In this document: piece after piece, positions 1 to 10,600 of the stretch | Position numbering within the stretch: the stretch's first letter is position 1 | How the letters are laid out: the number at the start of each line of letters is the position of its first letter | Source of the DNA: Luidia sarsii | Taxonomy: Eukaryota; Echinodermata; Asteroidea; Paxillosida; Luidiidae | Assembly: GCA_949987565.1 (NCBI GenBank) | Contig: OX465120.1 | Span: forward strand, 7,516,587-7,580,586 | Direction: 5' to 3' | DNA length: 64,000 bases | The notes under the pieces: generated by a model | The model's database searches: none | The model's input: only the letters and a program-made list of their open reading frames with translations | What the model was told of the DNA's origin: nothing | Translations under genes and position numbers: made by a program

Positions 1-297
1 GCAGTGTTTTATATCTACTAATAACGCGTAGTGATTTAAGAAATCTGCTCCCAATATCGGTTGCGTAACATCGGCCAAAAGAAAAACCCATTGAAACACG
101 CGTCGTAATCCTAAATTCAGAGTAATGGATTTTTCGCCGTAAGTCCGAATAGAGGTTTTATTTGCGGCTTGCAAGGAAAATTGAACGGGTTAATTACGAT
201 CTTCGATAGTTGCGGGAAATACACTTAAATCCGCGCCTGTATCAATTAGGAAATGCGCACCTGTGGTTTTATCGGCAACGCATATTTGCCAGACAAT
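1..297 (-). pseudogene. Retropepsin (protease) start of pol, CsRn1-like
   Basis: The minus-strand frame reads through an aspartic-protease active site (LIDTGADLSVFPA, near 215-245) and a flap/ILGADFL motif (near 30-50), the usual order for a Gypsy pol protease. A stop codon lies at 190-192 just after the active site. The frame is cut by the window edge, where RT would follow. The link to gag (298-355) is also out of frame. Confidence 0.75.
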
Positions 298-355
298 TCA
301 GCCGTCATTAATCGCTGGCGTTCTTGTTTGACTTGTTTTGTTCATAAGTAGGCCT

Positions 356-1211
356 ACATGGTGAATTACATCGCTTAGCCTTGCTGCCGAATCGCCAGTG
401 ATACCATCACCAGTGGTCGCCTTCATGCATTGTCGGTATTGGGGAAGTGCTCGGTCGACTTGTACGTGGCTTACTACCGCCGCGACTATGACTACGACTA
501 TTGCGGGTACGATTGTCACGATATCTACTTCTGGATCTATCATGCATTTCATTTGCTAGCTTTTCTACACGTTCCGTTAGTTGTGAGATTAAATTAACTT
601 ATATAATTCCGATGTGCTTGACGTTTTGGCTACTGCGTCAGAAGGTATACAGAGGATGCAGCAATTTGAGATGAAAAGGGAGTAGTTTCCAAAACTCTAT
701 CGGCTACAACTGCCAGTTGGTCTATAGGCACAATGTCGCTTGTAGGTGCTAATATGAGTTGTACGTAAGTCGGCAAGCGCTGTAAAAACAACTGTTTAAG
801 GATACTTTCTTCTAATTGATCATCTAACAATTGTCTCATGCGGCGCAGGAGTTGAGTAGGTTTACGGTCACCTAATTCTTCGGCAATTAAAAGCTGGTGT
901 AAACGACGTTGCTCTGACGCAGAGGTGCGCTTAATTAACTCCGCTTTAAGTGTGTCGTATGGCTTATCTTCAGGAGTTTGCAACAACAGGTCGCGAACTT
1001 CTAAGGCAAATTCAGGTTGCAAAGCGGCAACGACAAAAGCAAACTTTGTCGATTGTTGAGTACCTCTTGTCATGAACTGGGCTTCTACTTGAGCAAACCA
1101 AATTCGCGCATCATTAGGCCAAAAGGGTGTCAATTTCAAGTCTACCGCAAATTGATGGCTAACTACGTCGGACGCGGAAGGTTTTTTTTCTTCCCTTGTA
1201 GGCCTACTCAT
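356..1211 (-). pseudogene. Gag of the CsRn1-like element
   Basis: The likely start is the ATG at 1211 (MSRPTREEKK). An open frame runs to 630. The core (LTPFWPNDARIWFAQVEAQF, then a RTSASEQRRLHQLL segment) is the conserved capsid region of Gypsy Gag proteins of this clade. After a frameshift near 600 the reading continues through an Arg/Ser-rich stretch into a C-W-Y-H ... C-x3-C finger at 356-409, in which the first Cys codon has become TGA. This CHCC finger is characteristic of the CsRn1 clade. Gag would form the particle and bind element RNA. The copy cannot make a full protein. Confidence 0.75.
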
Positions 1212-1269
1212 GTTTTTGGAGGGAAAAAAATACAAATAGGTTAATGCACACAGTAAAATAATGATGTCA

Positions 1270-1957
1270 CTAGTTGTCCAATTCTGCACGCAAGGCTTGT
1301 GTATCTAGCCGGAAAGAACGGCAGAGTTCTGTAAACCACTTTCTTTTCAGAATTGAGGTTGCGTGCAGCCCGTCGTACAATTGAGCGAAGTCGTTACGCA
1401 ACGACGTATTGTGGCGGCCGGACCTGGCTTTGCGTTTGCTTGGTTTGCGCACAGAGGTACTGCCAAGAAAGCGTGCGTGGTCTTACTCCGAGCTGAATTG
1501 TTTTGTTGAATGCTCTAATACGCTTATTGATATCGTCAAGCACACTATCCAATTGCTTTTGATTGTAGCGCAATTCTTCTTTTGATAGAATTGGCGAAGA
1601 TAGTTGTCTACTGGCCTGGAATTTCGCAAAAGAAACTGGGGATACAGTAACCACTGACAAAATGGTGACTGGTCGGCTTGCCAAAATACGCTCCTGAAAA
1701 TTGTTCAATGCCACAACAAATGAGAGTGTGTCGCCTTTACAAAAGTAGTCAAATTGTTTATGCCTGCAGCCAACTTGATTATAACAAAATCAGATTCGGC
1801 ATACGAGCTTAATTTGTTCAAAGTAGGTTAAACCAATTGGTCTATTTTGGCACCACGTATAATCACAATATCAATTTCAAGTGTGCAAGAGTGAGGTCGT
1901 GAATACTTATCGAAAGAATATGCCCTAGAATCTGCAACAAGTATAACTGTCTTACAG
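1270..1957 (-). pseudogene. SGNH-hydrolase-like ORF upstream of gag
   Basis: Translating the minus strand in two or three frames gives a decayed protein of about 230 residues with all four SGNH landmarks in order. Block I is a beta strand then Asp-Ser (ILVADSRA, near 1930). Block II has a glycine (RGAKIDQLV, near 1850). Block III is a hydrophobic strand ending Gly-x-Asn (LAAGINNLT, near 1765). Block V is Asp-x-x-His (YDGLHATS, near 1360). Two stops and at least two frameshifts break it. It lies between the LTR/PBS and gag on the same strand, ending about 60 bp before the gag ATG, so it looks like a cargo ORF of the element. I infer a lipase/esterase-like fold; the substrate is unknown. Confidence 0.6.
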
Positions 1958-1974
1958 CAGGTTGCGAGTTCACA

Positions 1975-1991
1975 TCACGTCTGGGTCACCA
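1975..1991 (-). other. Primer-binding site, tRNA-Trp type
   Basis: The minus strand reads TGGTGACCCAGACGTGA just inside the LTR. This matches the well-known tRNA-Trp primer-binding site with one mismatch. CsRn1-clade elements are known to use tRNA-Trp. Confidence 0.75.
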
Positions 1992-1994
1992 ATT

Positions 1995-2361
1995 TGTGGT
2001 TGTCTTTTCCACAATTAAACTAAAAGAACTTAGATGGGCCACTTGCCGAATGTCAACTAAATAATGATATTGAAAACGAGCAGCGGAACCCTGCCGTGGT
2101 AAGTGTCTTAGCTGTATGCTACTGCCAATAAACTCACCACGACAATGTTCCGTGCTGTCGAAGACTTAGGCTTTTATTCGTGAGCAGCTCCAATGTTTCA
2201 GTCAGTGGTCGAGGTGCGTGTGTGAGCTCGGGCGACTGGCCCTTTTATATACATAGACCTGCTCGGCCTCTTACGCAATCTCACACGCAGAAAGAAATGG
2301 ACCACAAAAGGAGAAAGGAATGGGCGACACCTGGTCGCACTTTAATGTATAGGTCACTACA
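1995..2361 (-). repeat. 5' LTR of the CsRn1-like element
   Basis: Read on the minus strand it begins TGTAGTGACC and ends ACCACA, giving the TG...CA ends expected of an LTR, 367 bp long. It holds a TATA-like box (minus strand of about 2241-2255) and an AATAAA signal (minus strand of 2173-2178). The primer-binding site follows three bases after its end. The partner LTR is off the window, so the ends rest on the TG/CA rule and the primer site only. Confidence 0.7.
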
Positions 2362-3200
2362 CACCTTTCCTTGATGCTGCACTACATGATGCTGTTCGTT
2401 TGCTGTGGGCGGTAAACTTATCCGTCCTAATACCACTCTTCGAGAGGGCAACTTAATCCATCGGCCTTTGGTCTATGATCCCATTGTTTTGTGGGGAGGT
2501 ACATGCTTATCAGTGAAAAGCTTCTTTTCACTTCCTCTGACATTTTTAGTCTGTCAAGCTAAACTTCAAAAGTAGACATGACACATGTGTGGACAGGCCA
2601 TTATGTTTACTCCTGTGTGAGGCTTCCCGATTCTCCTTGTTTTAGTAATCGCCTCGATAACAGAATTAAAATAGTTTGACCCAACTTGGACATAGTCTAG
2701 GTTCATTAAGGCCAGCGTCTGACAGCGTTGCCTCGACGTAAGGGCGCCATTGCAAGAAGTATACCAGTTTCATGGTAATATTTTGTAATGAGATATCCTC
2801 ATTAGGCCCTAAAGCCTTCTTAAGTACCTTAACATTACAGTCACATCATATGTGTGTATAGTGGGCCTTTGGTGGTCTCAAGTTGAATACTCATTTTCTT
2901 CAACCCTTCCGCCAACTGAAGCGCAGCACCAACTGAAGCGCAGTCAATATAGGCGCGGTAGCTGCAGACATTGCTCTATGCTGCAGACAATGCTGAGGTT
3001 ACTATAATAACTATACCCGACGACAATTGTAGTCAGGAAGTTGAGAACAGTTACCGAATTTTGTTCGAACTGTATGAGTTTCTGTACGAGTACAGATCGA
3101 ATCGAATCCACTACCTGAATACAGTTTCGTAGCACTTTTGTGCGTGTGTGCGTGTGCTGGTTTGCCATGCTGCCAGGATATTAGCTTGGCAGCTGGTGTC
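2362..3200 (-). pseudogene. Tyrosine recombinase (DIRS-like), degenerate
   Basis: Short minus-strand segments match the order of a DIRS-type recombinase. A TYDVTVMLRYLRRL segment (near 2840) is the usual start of the catalytic region. A KFTAHSKRTASCSA segment (near 2385-2415) holds the His-x-x-Arg box, here H-S-K-R. The nucleophile tyrosine would follow, but the frame stops where the LTR of the CsRn1-like element begins at 2361. Several frames and stops must be crossed to read it. The enzyme would join circular cDNA into the genome without making target duplications. Dead copy; family call fairly firm, boundaries rough. Confidence 0.6.
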
Positions 3201-3434
3201 GATACGCCGTGCTATTGAGCACTACTCTGACAAGAAGCATGCCATCAACTCGAGGCGATCCCTCAATGGGTGAAGCCTGTTCGAGAAGGGAAGCGAAGCA
3301 TGTTTTGTTGAATAGGCAATACATGTATTATGAATGGGGTTAATTCTGACTAGTAGTTTGAATAAGATCGGAACCACGATTGCGTTTATACCATAGCGGT
3401 ACTATCAGTATACCGACCGCTTTGTCATGCTCAA

Positions 3435-5225
3435 TCATAAAGTGAGCACTTGGTTTATCGGGCTAAAGGGGGAAAACGCATAAAAGCAATTATGCGTTGA
3501 CCAGACTAATGGTAATGCGTCGGTATAGACCGACCCTGGATCTCCCTGTCGTAACTCGTATGGTAAAACTGATAACTCAACCTGAATCAGAATACAAGGA
3601 GGTTTGCGTAGACATAGGCCCACTACATCTCTTTTGAGAAGAGATGAAGTATTTGAGATCGAGCTTCCGCTCCAGTCTTCTCAAAAGAGTCGAGACGCGG
3701 GGTCTGCCAAATTGTTTTGTACGTCTGGCAGATGTGTGGAAGTCAACCAGGATTTCCTGGCATACACCACCCCAGATTTCTCTGGTAAGTCCATTCAGAG
3801 GGTAAGACTTAACACCCCCAAAGTTTCGCAGGTATGCAACTGCAACAGCATTGTCTGATTTCAAATGAATTGAAATACCATGTTCTTTTAGCAATTAAAA
3901 GAATGATTGCAACGCTGGTGAGCAAGTCTTTGGCTCAAGCCAATTGATATGATGAATGGTCTTTGGCCACCAATCGCCAGTGGTGCGACCATTAGAATAT
4001 GCACCATACACCAATGAAGAGGCGTCGGTTCCGATTACGTAATTCGGTTCGTATATCTGGGCATAGGCGCAGAGGCGAGTGGGAAGTTCTTTTATCCACC
4101 AGTTTCAATCAGAAACTTCCTCTTTAGAAATGTTCATCAGCGCCTCGAACTCACCACAGTGCTCTGAGAGCGCTGAGGTTGTTCCCATTCTCTATTGTTC
4201 GCCTGAACAATGGTCCATACAGCACAGCTACATGTAGTCCACATGCATGAAACTAGCAGACCAATGACCCCAGAAACGTCTAATTATCAGACATTATTTC
4301 TTTATTAGTTTATGGATAAAGAGGCAGTCGTACTGTGTACCTTGCCGATTGGGATTGAGATCTTCATCAGTTCTGAATTCAGATGAAACCCTAAGAAATC
4401 GATTTGTTTCGTGGGCTTGCATGGTCACGGACTTTGTCATTCAGCATAAACCCTAGCTCTTTAGTATAAGGGTTATGCGTGCTCGAACATTCCAATCCAT
4501 TATTGAAGTGTTCTCCCAACGAGAAGGGAATCGTCAATGTAATCACATGACTCATGACCTTTCAACCTCAGTGAGGCAATCAGCGGTTTCATGATTAGTG
4601 AACACGCGTGGGGGCATATGCCAAACCGAATGGCAGACAGGTAACTCGTACACAACGTCGTGCCAATGAATCACCGATTATTATTTCCTATGCTCCATGG
4701 CTATAGGAACTGCAGAGTAGGCATCTTTAAGATGTATACAGTGTACAAAGGCCATAGGCCTATAACAATAAGGCCAGATAAGCTGAATTGTCATGCTGGT
4801 AGTTTCCATTTTGAAATGAAAATTTCCCTTCAGCTTCTGATTGGGCGGAATGATCCGTCCTTTTTGGGGTCTGATGTATGCAATTCATACTGGGTCGACT
4901 CGAACCCGTGCGTTCTAGTTCTACACCAGTCACTCAGAGAACACTGAGATGTTTCCTAGAATATTGGAAACAAAATCACCAACTGGATCGTAAGCTAAAT
5001 ATAGCCCATTTCCCAGCAATTTGGCAATTTCAACCCCGTTGGGTTCATAGCGCAATTCTTTCGGAATGCGTGTTTGGTGTGGTATTGAACTGAAGAGTGC
5101 TGAATAGCATTCAGTACCCACTTATCAGATGTTATCCCGCGCCATTTGCCTTTGTTCTGTGCGAGTTTACATGTTAGATTGATTCTAGCATCATTACAAC
5201 GAGTGTTCTCACATTTAGTGCTCAC
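3435..5225 (-). pseudogene. Reverse transcriptase-RNase H (DIRS-like), degenerate
   Basis: RT pieces occur in several minus-strand frames. A LKDAYSAVPIA segment lies near 4720, a CLPFGLAYAPTR-like piece near 4620, and the catalytic YIDDS box (CDYIDDSLLVG) near 4515-4545. The YTDAS-like start of RNase H (YVIGTDASSLVYGAYS) lies near 4040. An SDNAVAVAYLRNFGG segment (near 3850) and the linker YAFSPFSPINQVL (near 3440-3480) follow; that linker is typical between RNase H and recombinase in this group. Stops and frameshifts are frequent. Only 3577-3894 stays open over 100 codons. Confidence 0.75.
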
Positions 5226-5228
5226 TCA

Positions 5229-5616
5229 ATGAATTACTTTGAATCGGGCTGCTATCTCGCCTTGGTCAGCTTTCCTTTCAGCCAAGAAAGAAATGTCACT
5301 GTCGAGTTTGCCCGACGAGGGGAAAACTTAGCATTCCCTTTTTTTGTCTTATCGGAACCGATTTTGGTGTACAACACGTACACGGGCGGTGGCCAAATTT
5401 TTGGCCAAGCTTATTCGTTTCCTGAATGTCCTTGTGTTGCTGGGACAAGTTGTCCCCAAACAAGAGCCCGGTTAAGGGAACTTGAGCAGAGCAAAGAGTT
5501 GCCACTGTCGGTTCAGGTCAGACATGATGAGCTCTCTCTGACGAGGATTCAGCTCAGTTACTGCATGGCCAATTATGGCTATGAAATCCAGCAACATTAA
5601 TTGTCACCAATGGAAA
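5229..5616 (-). pseudogene. DIRS-like gag, C-terminal part
   Basis: The minus strand is open over most of this stretch. It carries the conserved late part of DIRS Gag: a IAIIGHAVTELNPRQRELI segment, an LFGDNLSQQHKDI segment, and an NKLGQKFGHRP basic segment near 5340. A stop lies about 8 codons after the junction with the Gypsy element. Removing the Gypsy element brings this piece in frame with the gag fragment at 12715, so the two were one gene. The plus-strand 123-codon frame here is the shadow of this coding strand. Confidence 0.7.
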
Positions 5617-6231
5617 TGTAGTGAATTTTCATTCCCAGACCCCTATTTTAACCATTTTGGAGGAGTCCAGAGGACTTCACTCTTGTGGGCATGGCTCAGG
5701 CCACAGAGGGTTGAGGAGTGGGAGGAGACATTGTGGGATGAGGGGTATAGTAACCCATTGTGGGTGCAGGGTGTGTAAGTTCATTGTGGGAGTGGGGGGC
5801 CCTTTAAATTCCTTATACCTAATCCCCACTTTACATAATCCCTGCATGAGCAGAGGCTCTTGCCCCAATATAAAACCGGGGACGCCTGGAATTTGAGGGA
5901 GAGTCCAGCAGTTGGGTCGACTGGAGGTGGAGGGCGTGGTTTTGGCTTGAAGCCTTGAAGGAACCTTGAGTGGGCCTGGGATTTTATGTAAGTTGCCTCC
6001 ATTACTTTAACCTTCACCAGTTGCTTTCCTTGCCCTTATTTCCTGCTGTGTTTCCTCTAGTTTTCAAACTCTGTGCTCTGGGGTCTCAAGTTTGTTTTTC
6101 CTTATTTTTGATTCGTACTCTGTTACTCTTAGGGATCGTTTTGGGGTTCCAAATTAAATTGTAATTGTATTCTCCTGAAATCCTGTTTAGTTCTTTTTAT
6201 TTCATGTTGTCCATTGCCCAGTCCCGCTACA
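5617..6231 (+). repeat. 5' LTR of the Gypsy element
   Basis: It starts TGTAGTG and ends CTACA. The 3' copy lies at a constant offset of 6,483 bp with no indel. A TATA-like AATATAAAA (5867-5875) is the likely promoter. Confidence 0.93.
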
Positions 6232-6233
6232 AT

Positions 6234-6251
6234 TTGGTGGCAGCGGTGGGA
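6234..6251 (+). other. Putative primer-binding site region
   Basis: Directly after the LTR the sequence reads TTTGGTGGCAGCGGTGGG, a common start of the internal region in animal Gypsy elements, with the TGG expected to pair with a tRNA CCA end. I cannot name the tRNA. Confidence 0.5.
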
Positions 6252-6327
6252 TTCTACGTCACTTATCAAAACGTAGATGGGCAATAATTGACTTATGCTA
6301 CACTTTGGTGGCACTGAATGACTTATC

Positions 6328-7608
6328 ATGGCCGAAGCCAGGTTCAATGTATTGCCTGTGCCTGATCAGTGCCGAAGCCTAAAAGAGACCATCAGAGCAT
6401 TAGAGCAGGATATAGACAGGGCTTATGAGGAGGTGCAAGCAACTGGTGTTGAGGCATTTGATAGTGGCTCCCTCATGGTTTCTTCTCCAAGCCTGCCCTC
6501 CACCTCCCAACTCAAGGCTGACTCCACCACTGGGGTGTCAGCAATGCCCCATGGTGATAATGGCTCACCATTGGGACATTCCGTAGATTGGGCAACTCGA
6601 AGTACCAGTCCCTTGCTAGGTCAGAGGACGGTACCCGCTTGTACCAAGCAAGTTACCTTTGAGGGTGGAGTTGGACAGATGCCTCGTATTCCACAAACGG
6701 ACCCTGTTCAAACCTCTACCCCAAAGTTGAGACCCCTGTACACACCCCCACCCTCTTATCACTTGTCTGATACAGGGCATGTGAATGTACGATCCAGTGA
6801 ACCTAAGCCGATTGTTATGCCTGAAGCTTTTAACGGCCAGTCTGTCACACTTGAAGATTGGCTGACAAATTTTGAATTGTGCAGTAGCATTAATGGTTGG
6901 ACAGACAGTCAGAAGTGCACATTCCTTGCAGTAAGGTTGAGGGGTGCTGCTTTACATGTCTATACGGACCTGTCAGCTAACGATAGAAGCAGTTATGAGA
7001 CTGTTGTTAAAGCGCTGCAGAACAGATTTGACAGAAGTAGACAAACCGATTTGTATAAGGCTCAGCTCCGAGCCCGGGTTCGGTTACCAGGTGAAAATCT
7101 CTCTGAAATGGCAGGGGCCATTCGTAGATTAGTAAACCGGGCATATCCGTCCGTGCCACAGTGGGTGCGTGATGATATTGCTAAGGACCAATTCTTGGAG
7201 AGTCTTGACTCTCGAGGTACTCGGCTTCATGTGAGGCGTAGTAAACCGCAAACACTTGACGAAGCTTTGGCTCTGGCCATTGAGGAGGAAACATTGGTTT
7301 CCTTAGAGGATAAGAAAGTTAACATGCAGCCCCTGAATAAGACTATGGGTGCGTGTAATTTCAGTACGAACCCAGTCGATACCGGGGGTCGTCTAGAAGA
7401 AATAAATAGGAAAGTCGAGCAACTTGCTGAAGCAGTAAAGGAGCTGACTTTGAAATGCCAAAAGCCAACTGATAAATTATGCTGGATTTGTAAGGAAAAG
7501 GGACACTTCAAGGCTAAATGTCCACATAAGAACAAATTCCCCACTAATTATCAAGTTAACGAGGAAGCTTACTCTGGGAGAGTTGGACAAACAAACCAGG
7601 GAAACTAG
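6328..7608 (+). CDS. gag: Gag polyprotein of the Gypsy element
   Basis: A 426-codon open frame from ATG 6328 to TAG 7606-7608. The first 150 residues are low-complexity. The middle (from about residue 160: MPEAFNGQSVTLEDWLTNFE) is the capsid-like fold of Ty3/Gypsy Gag. Near the C-terminus is a CCHC zinc knuckle, Cys385-Cys388-His393-Cys398 (CWICKEKGHFKAKC), which binds element RNA during packaging. A coiled-coil-like stretch (EINRKVEQLAEAVKELTLK) precedes it. The frame ends in a GGGAAAC slippery site directly before the stop, linking it to pol. Length and order are normal for the family, and there are no internal stops. Confidence 0.93.
   Translation: MAEARFNVLPVPDQCRSLKETIRALEQDIDRAYEEVQATGVEAFDSGSLMVSSPSLPSTSQLKADSTTGVSAMPHGDNGSPLGHSVDWATRSTSPLLGQRTVPACTKQVTFEGGVGQMPRIPQTDPVQTSTPKLRPLYTPPPSYHLSDTGHVNVRSSEPKPIVMPEAFNGQSVTLEDWLTNFELCSSINGWTDSQKCTFLAVRLRGAALHVYTDLSANDRSSYETVVKALQNRFDRSRQTDLYKAQLRARVRLPGENLSEMAGAIRRLVNRAYPSVPQWVRDDIAKDQFLESLDSRGTRLHVRRSKPQTLDEALALAIEEETLVSLEDKKVNMQPLNKTMGACNFSTNPVDTGGRLEEINRKVEQLAEAVKELTLKCQKPTDKLCWICKEKGHFKAKCPHKNKFPTNYQVNEEAYSGRVGQTNQGN
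7599..7608 (+). promoter_or_regulatory. -1 ribosomal frameshift site (gag-pol)
   Basis: GGGAAAC at 7599-7605 is set in the gag frame as G GGA AAC, the X-XXY-YYZ form, and is followed at once by TAG. The pol frame is the -1 frame, open from 7560 across the gag stop. A slip here yields a Gag-Pol fusion. GGGAAAC is a known retroviral slippery heptamer. I did not verify a downstream pseudoknot. Confidence 0.75.
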
Positions 7609-10600
7609 ATTCGGCTGGGATAGGGGCCAATTCTCAGTCGTGTGGTGATACAGAGGCCCAAAGTTGTCAATATAAAAATGGTCAACTATTGTATGTACAA
7701 GTACATGTACAAGACTTTGATATTGAATTTCTAGTTGACTCGGGTTCCTCACACACTATTATTCACACCAGATTGTGGAACCAATTTCCTGATGAGGTGA
7801 AACAAAACACTCGACCTCACCTCACACCCCTGGTAACTGCTGGTGGGAATACACTGAATGTAGTAGGTGTCTTAACAGTCAAATTACAGCTAGGCTCTAT
7901 GTATTTGAATCAGGATGTTGTAATTGCTGATATAACACAAACAGGAATTTTGGGTTCAGATTTTCTGGAGAGGCATCGAGCAAATATTGATTTCTCTCAA
8001 TCAAAATTGTCGATTGATGATTGTAATTTCTCACTAAAAAGGGATGATGGCAGATTTAAATGCTGCAGAGTTAGTGCTGCTAGGACAGTTACAATCCCTG
8101 CAAAATCAGAAGTTGTGCTGCCAGGGAAAGTTCAAGGTAGAGGAACATTAACCGATACGGGTATTGTTGAAGCAACTTCTCAGTACAAAATCAAGCCTGA
8201 TAGTGTCATAGTAGCGAGAACTTTAGTGAACCCTCAAAATATGGTAGTCCCTTTAAGAGTTATTAACCCAACTTCGTCAGATCTTATATTGTATAAGGGA
8301 ACTAATGTTGCTCTTCTTAACTATGCATCTGAGATCTCACTAAATACTGCTAAGACTGCCTCCTCTTTATCGACCACCTTGGGCCCGTCATTGGAAGACC
8401 TTTTAGAGCGGAGCTCTGAGGGCTTAACGAACACCCAAAGAAACGCCCTGCATGGTCTGGTGGCAAAGCATCTAGAAGCATTTGTAGGTGAAGATGGAAA
8501 ATTGGGCAGAACTGATCAGTTCTTTCACAAGATAGATGTAGGGGATGCTAGACCCATTAAACAACGAGCAAGACGACTACCCATTAGTCAACGCCATACG
8601 GCTCAACAACAAGTTGAAGACATGTTGAGGCAGGACATTATCCGTCCTTCCTATAGTCCCTGGGCTTCCCCCATAGTTTTAGTACAGAAGAAAGATGGAA
8701 CCTTAAGGTTTTGCATAGACTATAGACGCCTGAACCAAATTACTAAGAAGGATGCCTACCCCTTACCACGTATAGATGAGAGTTTGGATGCGTTAAGCGG
8801 TTCTCGTTGGTTTTCAACCTTAGATTTGGCCTCGGGTTATTGGCAAACAGAGGTTCATCCAGATGATCGTGAAAAAACAGCATTTACCACTGGGACAGGA
8901 TTGTATGAGTTTAATGTCCTCCCTTTTGGCCTGTGTAATGCCCCTAGCACTTTTGAGAGGCTAATGGAAGTAGTTCTCCATGGTTTACATTGGGAGATCT
9001 GTCTTATTTACTTAGATGATGTGATAATTTACTCTAGAACATTTGAGGAACATTTAACAAGACTGTCCTTGGTGTTAACAGCATTGCAGGATGCTGGGTT
9101 AAAATTGAAACCAAAGAAGTGTTCGTTGGTTCGCCCAGAAGTCTCCTATCTTGGGCATATCGTTTCAGCTGAGGGTGTGCGTACTGACCCAGATAAAGTT
9201 AGCAAAATTTGGAATTGGCCAACTCCCTGTAGCATTACAGATGTACGTAGTTTCTTAGGCCTTTGTTCTTATTATCGGAAATTTGTAGCTAACTTTGCCT
9301 ACATTGCTTCACCCTTACACAAACTAACCCAAAAGAATTCAACATTTTTGTGGACGGATGAATGTGAGGCCGCTTTCCTAAAGTTGAAGAATTTTCTCAC
9401 TACCGCTCCAATTTTGGCTTATCCCGACTTTGAAAGGCCCTTTATTTTGGACACTGATGCTAGTAATAGAGGCATTGGAGCCGTACTCTCTCAGATACAG
9501 AATGGTAAAGAAAGAGTTATCTGTTATGCAAGCAGGACCCTAAGTAAAGCAGAACAGCGTTATTGTGTCACACGAAAAGAGCTGTTGGCTGTAGTTACCT
9601 ATGTACGACATTTTAAACACTACTTGTACGGGAAGCACTTTACCCTGCGCACAGACCATGGTTGCTTAAGATGGTTGTATAATTTTAAAGAACCTGAGGG
9701 CCAAACAGCTAGATGGCTTGAATTTCTCAGTACTTATGATTTTACTATTGTTCATCGACCCGGTACTAAACATAGTAATGCGGATGCGATGTCTCGCTAT
9801 CCAACTTCACCTGATCAGTGCAATGTTATCCAAATGCCTAGTTGGGGTACAGATGAGTTAAGGGAGGCCCAACTAGCTGATCCTTTGCTGGCACCCGTTT
9901 TGAAATGGAAAGAGGCTGGACAAAAGCCTGAATTGTCTTTGATTAGTGGGATGGATAGGGTAACTAAGGCATATTGGTTTCAATGGGATCAATTAGAATT
10001 GTATAATGGGGTATTGCATCGACGCTGGGTACTCCCTGATGGTGGAGAGCAACAGTTGTTGCTGGTGGCCCCACAGACACTTCAAGCGGAAGTAATGGAA
10101 CAGGCCCATGATGGGTCTGGTGGTGGTCACCTTGGCCTTACAAAAACAGTACAAAAGGTCAGAAGACGTTTTTATTGGATAGGGTGTGCACATGATGTGA
10201 AACTCTGGGTGAGGCAGTGTCCTAAGTGTCAAGGCAAAAAGTCTCCGAATCCTAAACGTAGAGCAGCCCTAAAATTGGCCCCAGTCGGTGCTCCGATGGA
10301 GAGAATTGCTATCGATATTATGGGTCCCTTGCCTCTGTCTTCTAGGGGGAATCGCTATGTGCTAGTAGTCTCTGACTATTTTACAAAATGGACAGAGGCT
10401 TATGCTATACCTAATCAAGAATCGGCTACAGTTGCCCGGGTGCTGGTAGAAGAATTCATTTGTAGATATGGTGTACCTTACTCTATTCATAGTGACCAAG
10501 GGAAGAATTTTGAGTCTTCACTTTTTCAGACTGTTTGCGAGCTGTTGGGAATCCGGAAAACCAGGACGACTGCCTATCACCCACAATCGGATGGACTCGT

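Larger units (their letters stand above)
1..2361 (-). mobile_element. CsRn1-like Ty3/Gypsy LTR retrotransposon (3' part off window)
   Basis: Read on the minus strand the order is LTR (2361-1995), primer-binding site, an SGNH-hydrolase-like frame, gag, and the start of the protease, which runs off base 1. Two traits point to the CsRn1 clade: a primer-binding site matching tRNA-Trp, and a gag finger of the C-H-C-C type instead of the usual CCHC knuckle. Reading frames carry stops and shifts, so this copy is dead. It sits directly against the tyrosine recombinase of the DIRS-like element at 2362, so it inserted into that older element. RT, RNase H, integrase and the second LTR would lie outside the window. 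Confidence 0.8.
2362..5616 (-). mobile_element. DIRS-like tyrosine-recombinase retroelement, part 1
   Basis: On the minus strand this block gives, in order, the end of gag (5616-5229), a reverse transcriptase and RNase H (5225-3435), and a tyrosine recombinase (about 3200-2362). That domain order with no integrase defines the DIRS/Ngaro group. Its gag start continues at 12715, beyond an inserted Gypsy element. Its recombinase end is cut by the CsRn1-like LTR at 2361. Many stops and shifts show an old copy. Confidence 0.75.

Noticed and set aside
5229..5600. 123-codon plus-strand frame
   Set aside because: The minus strand encodes DIRS-like Gag here; the plus frame is its shadow.
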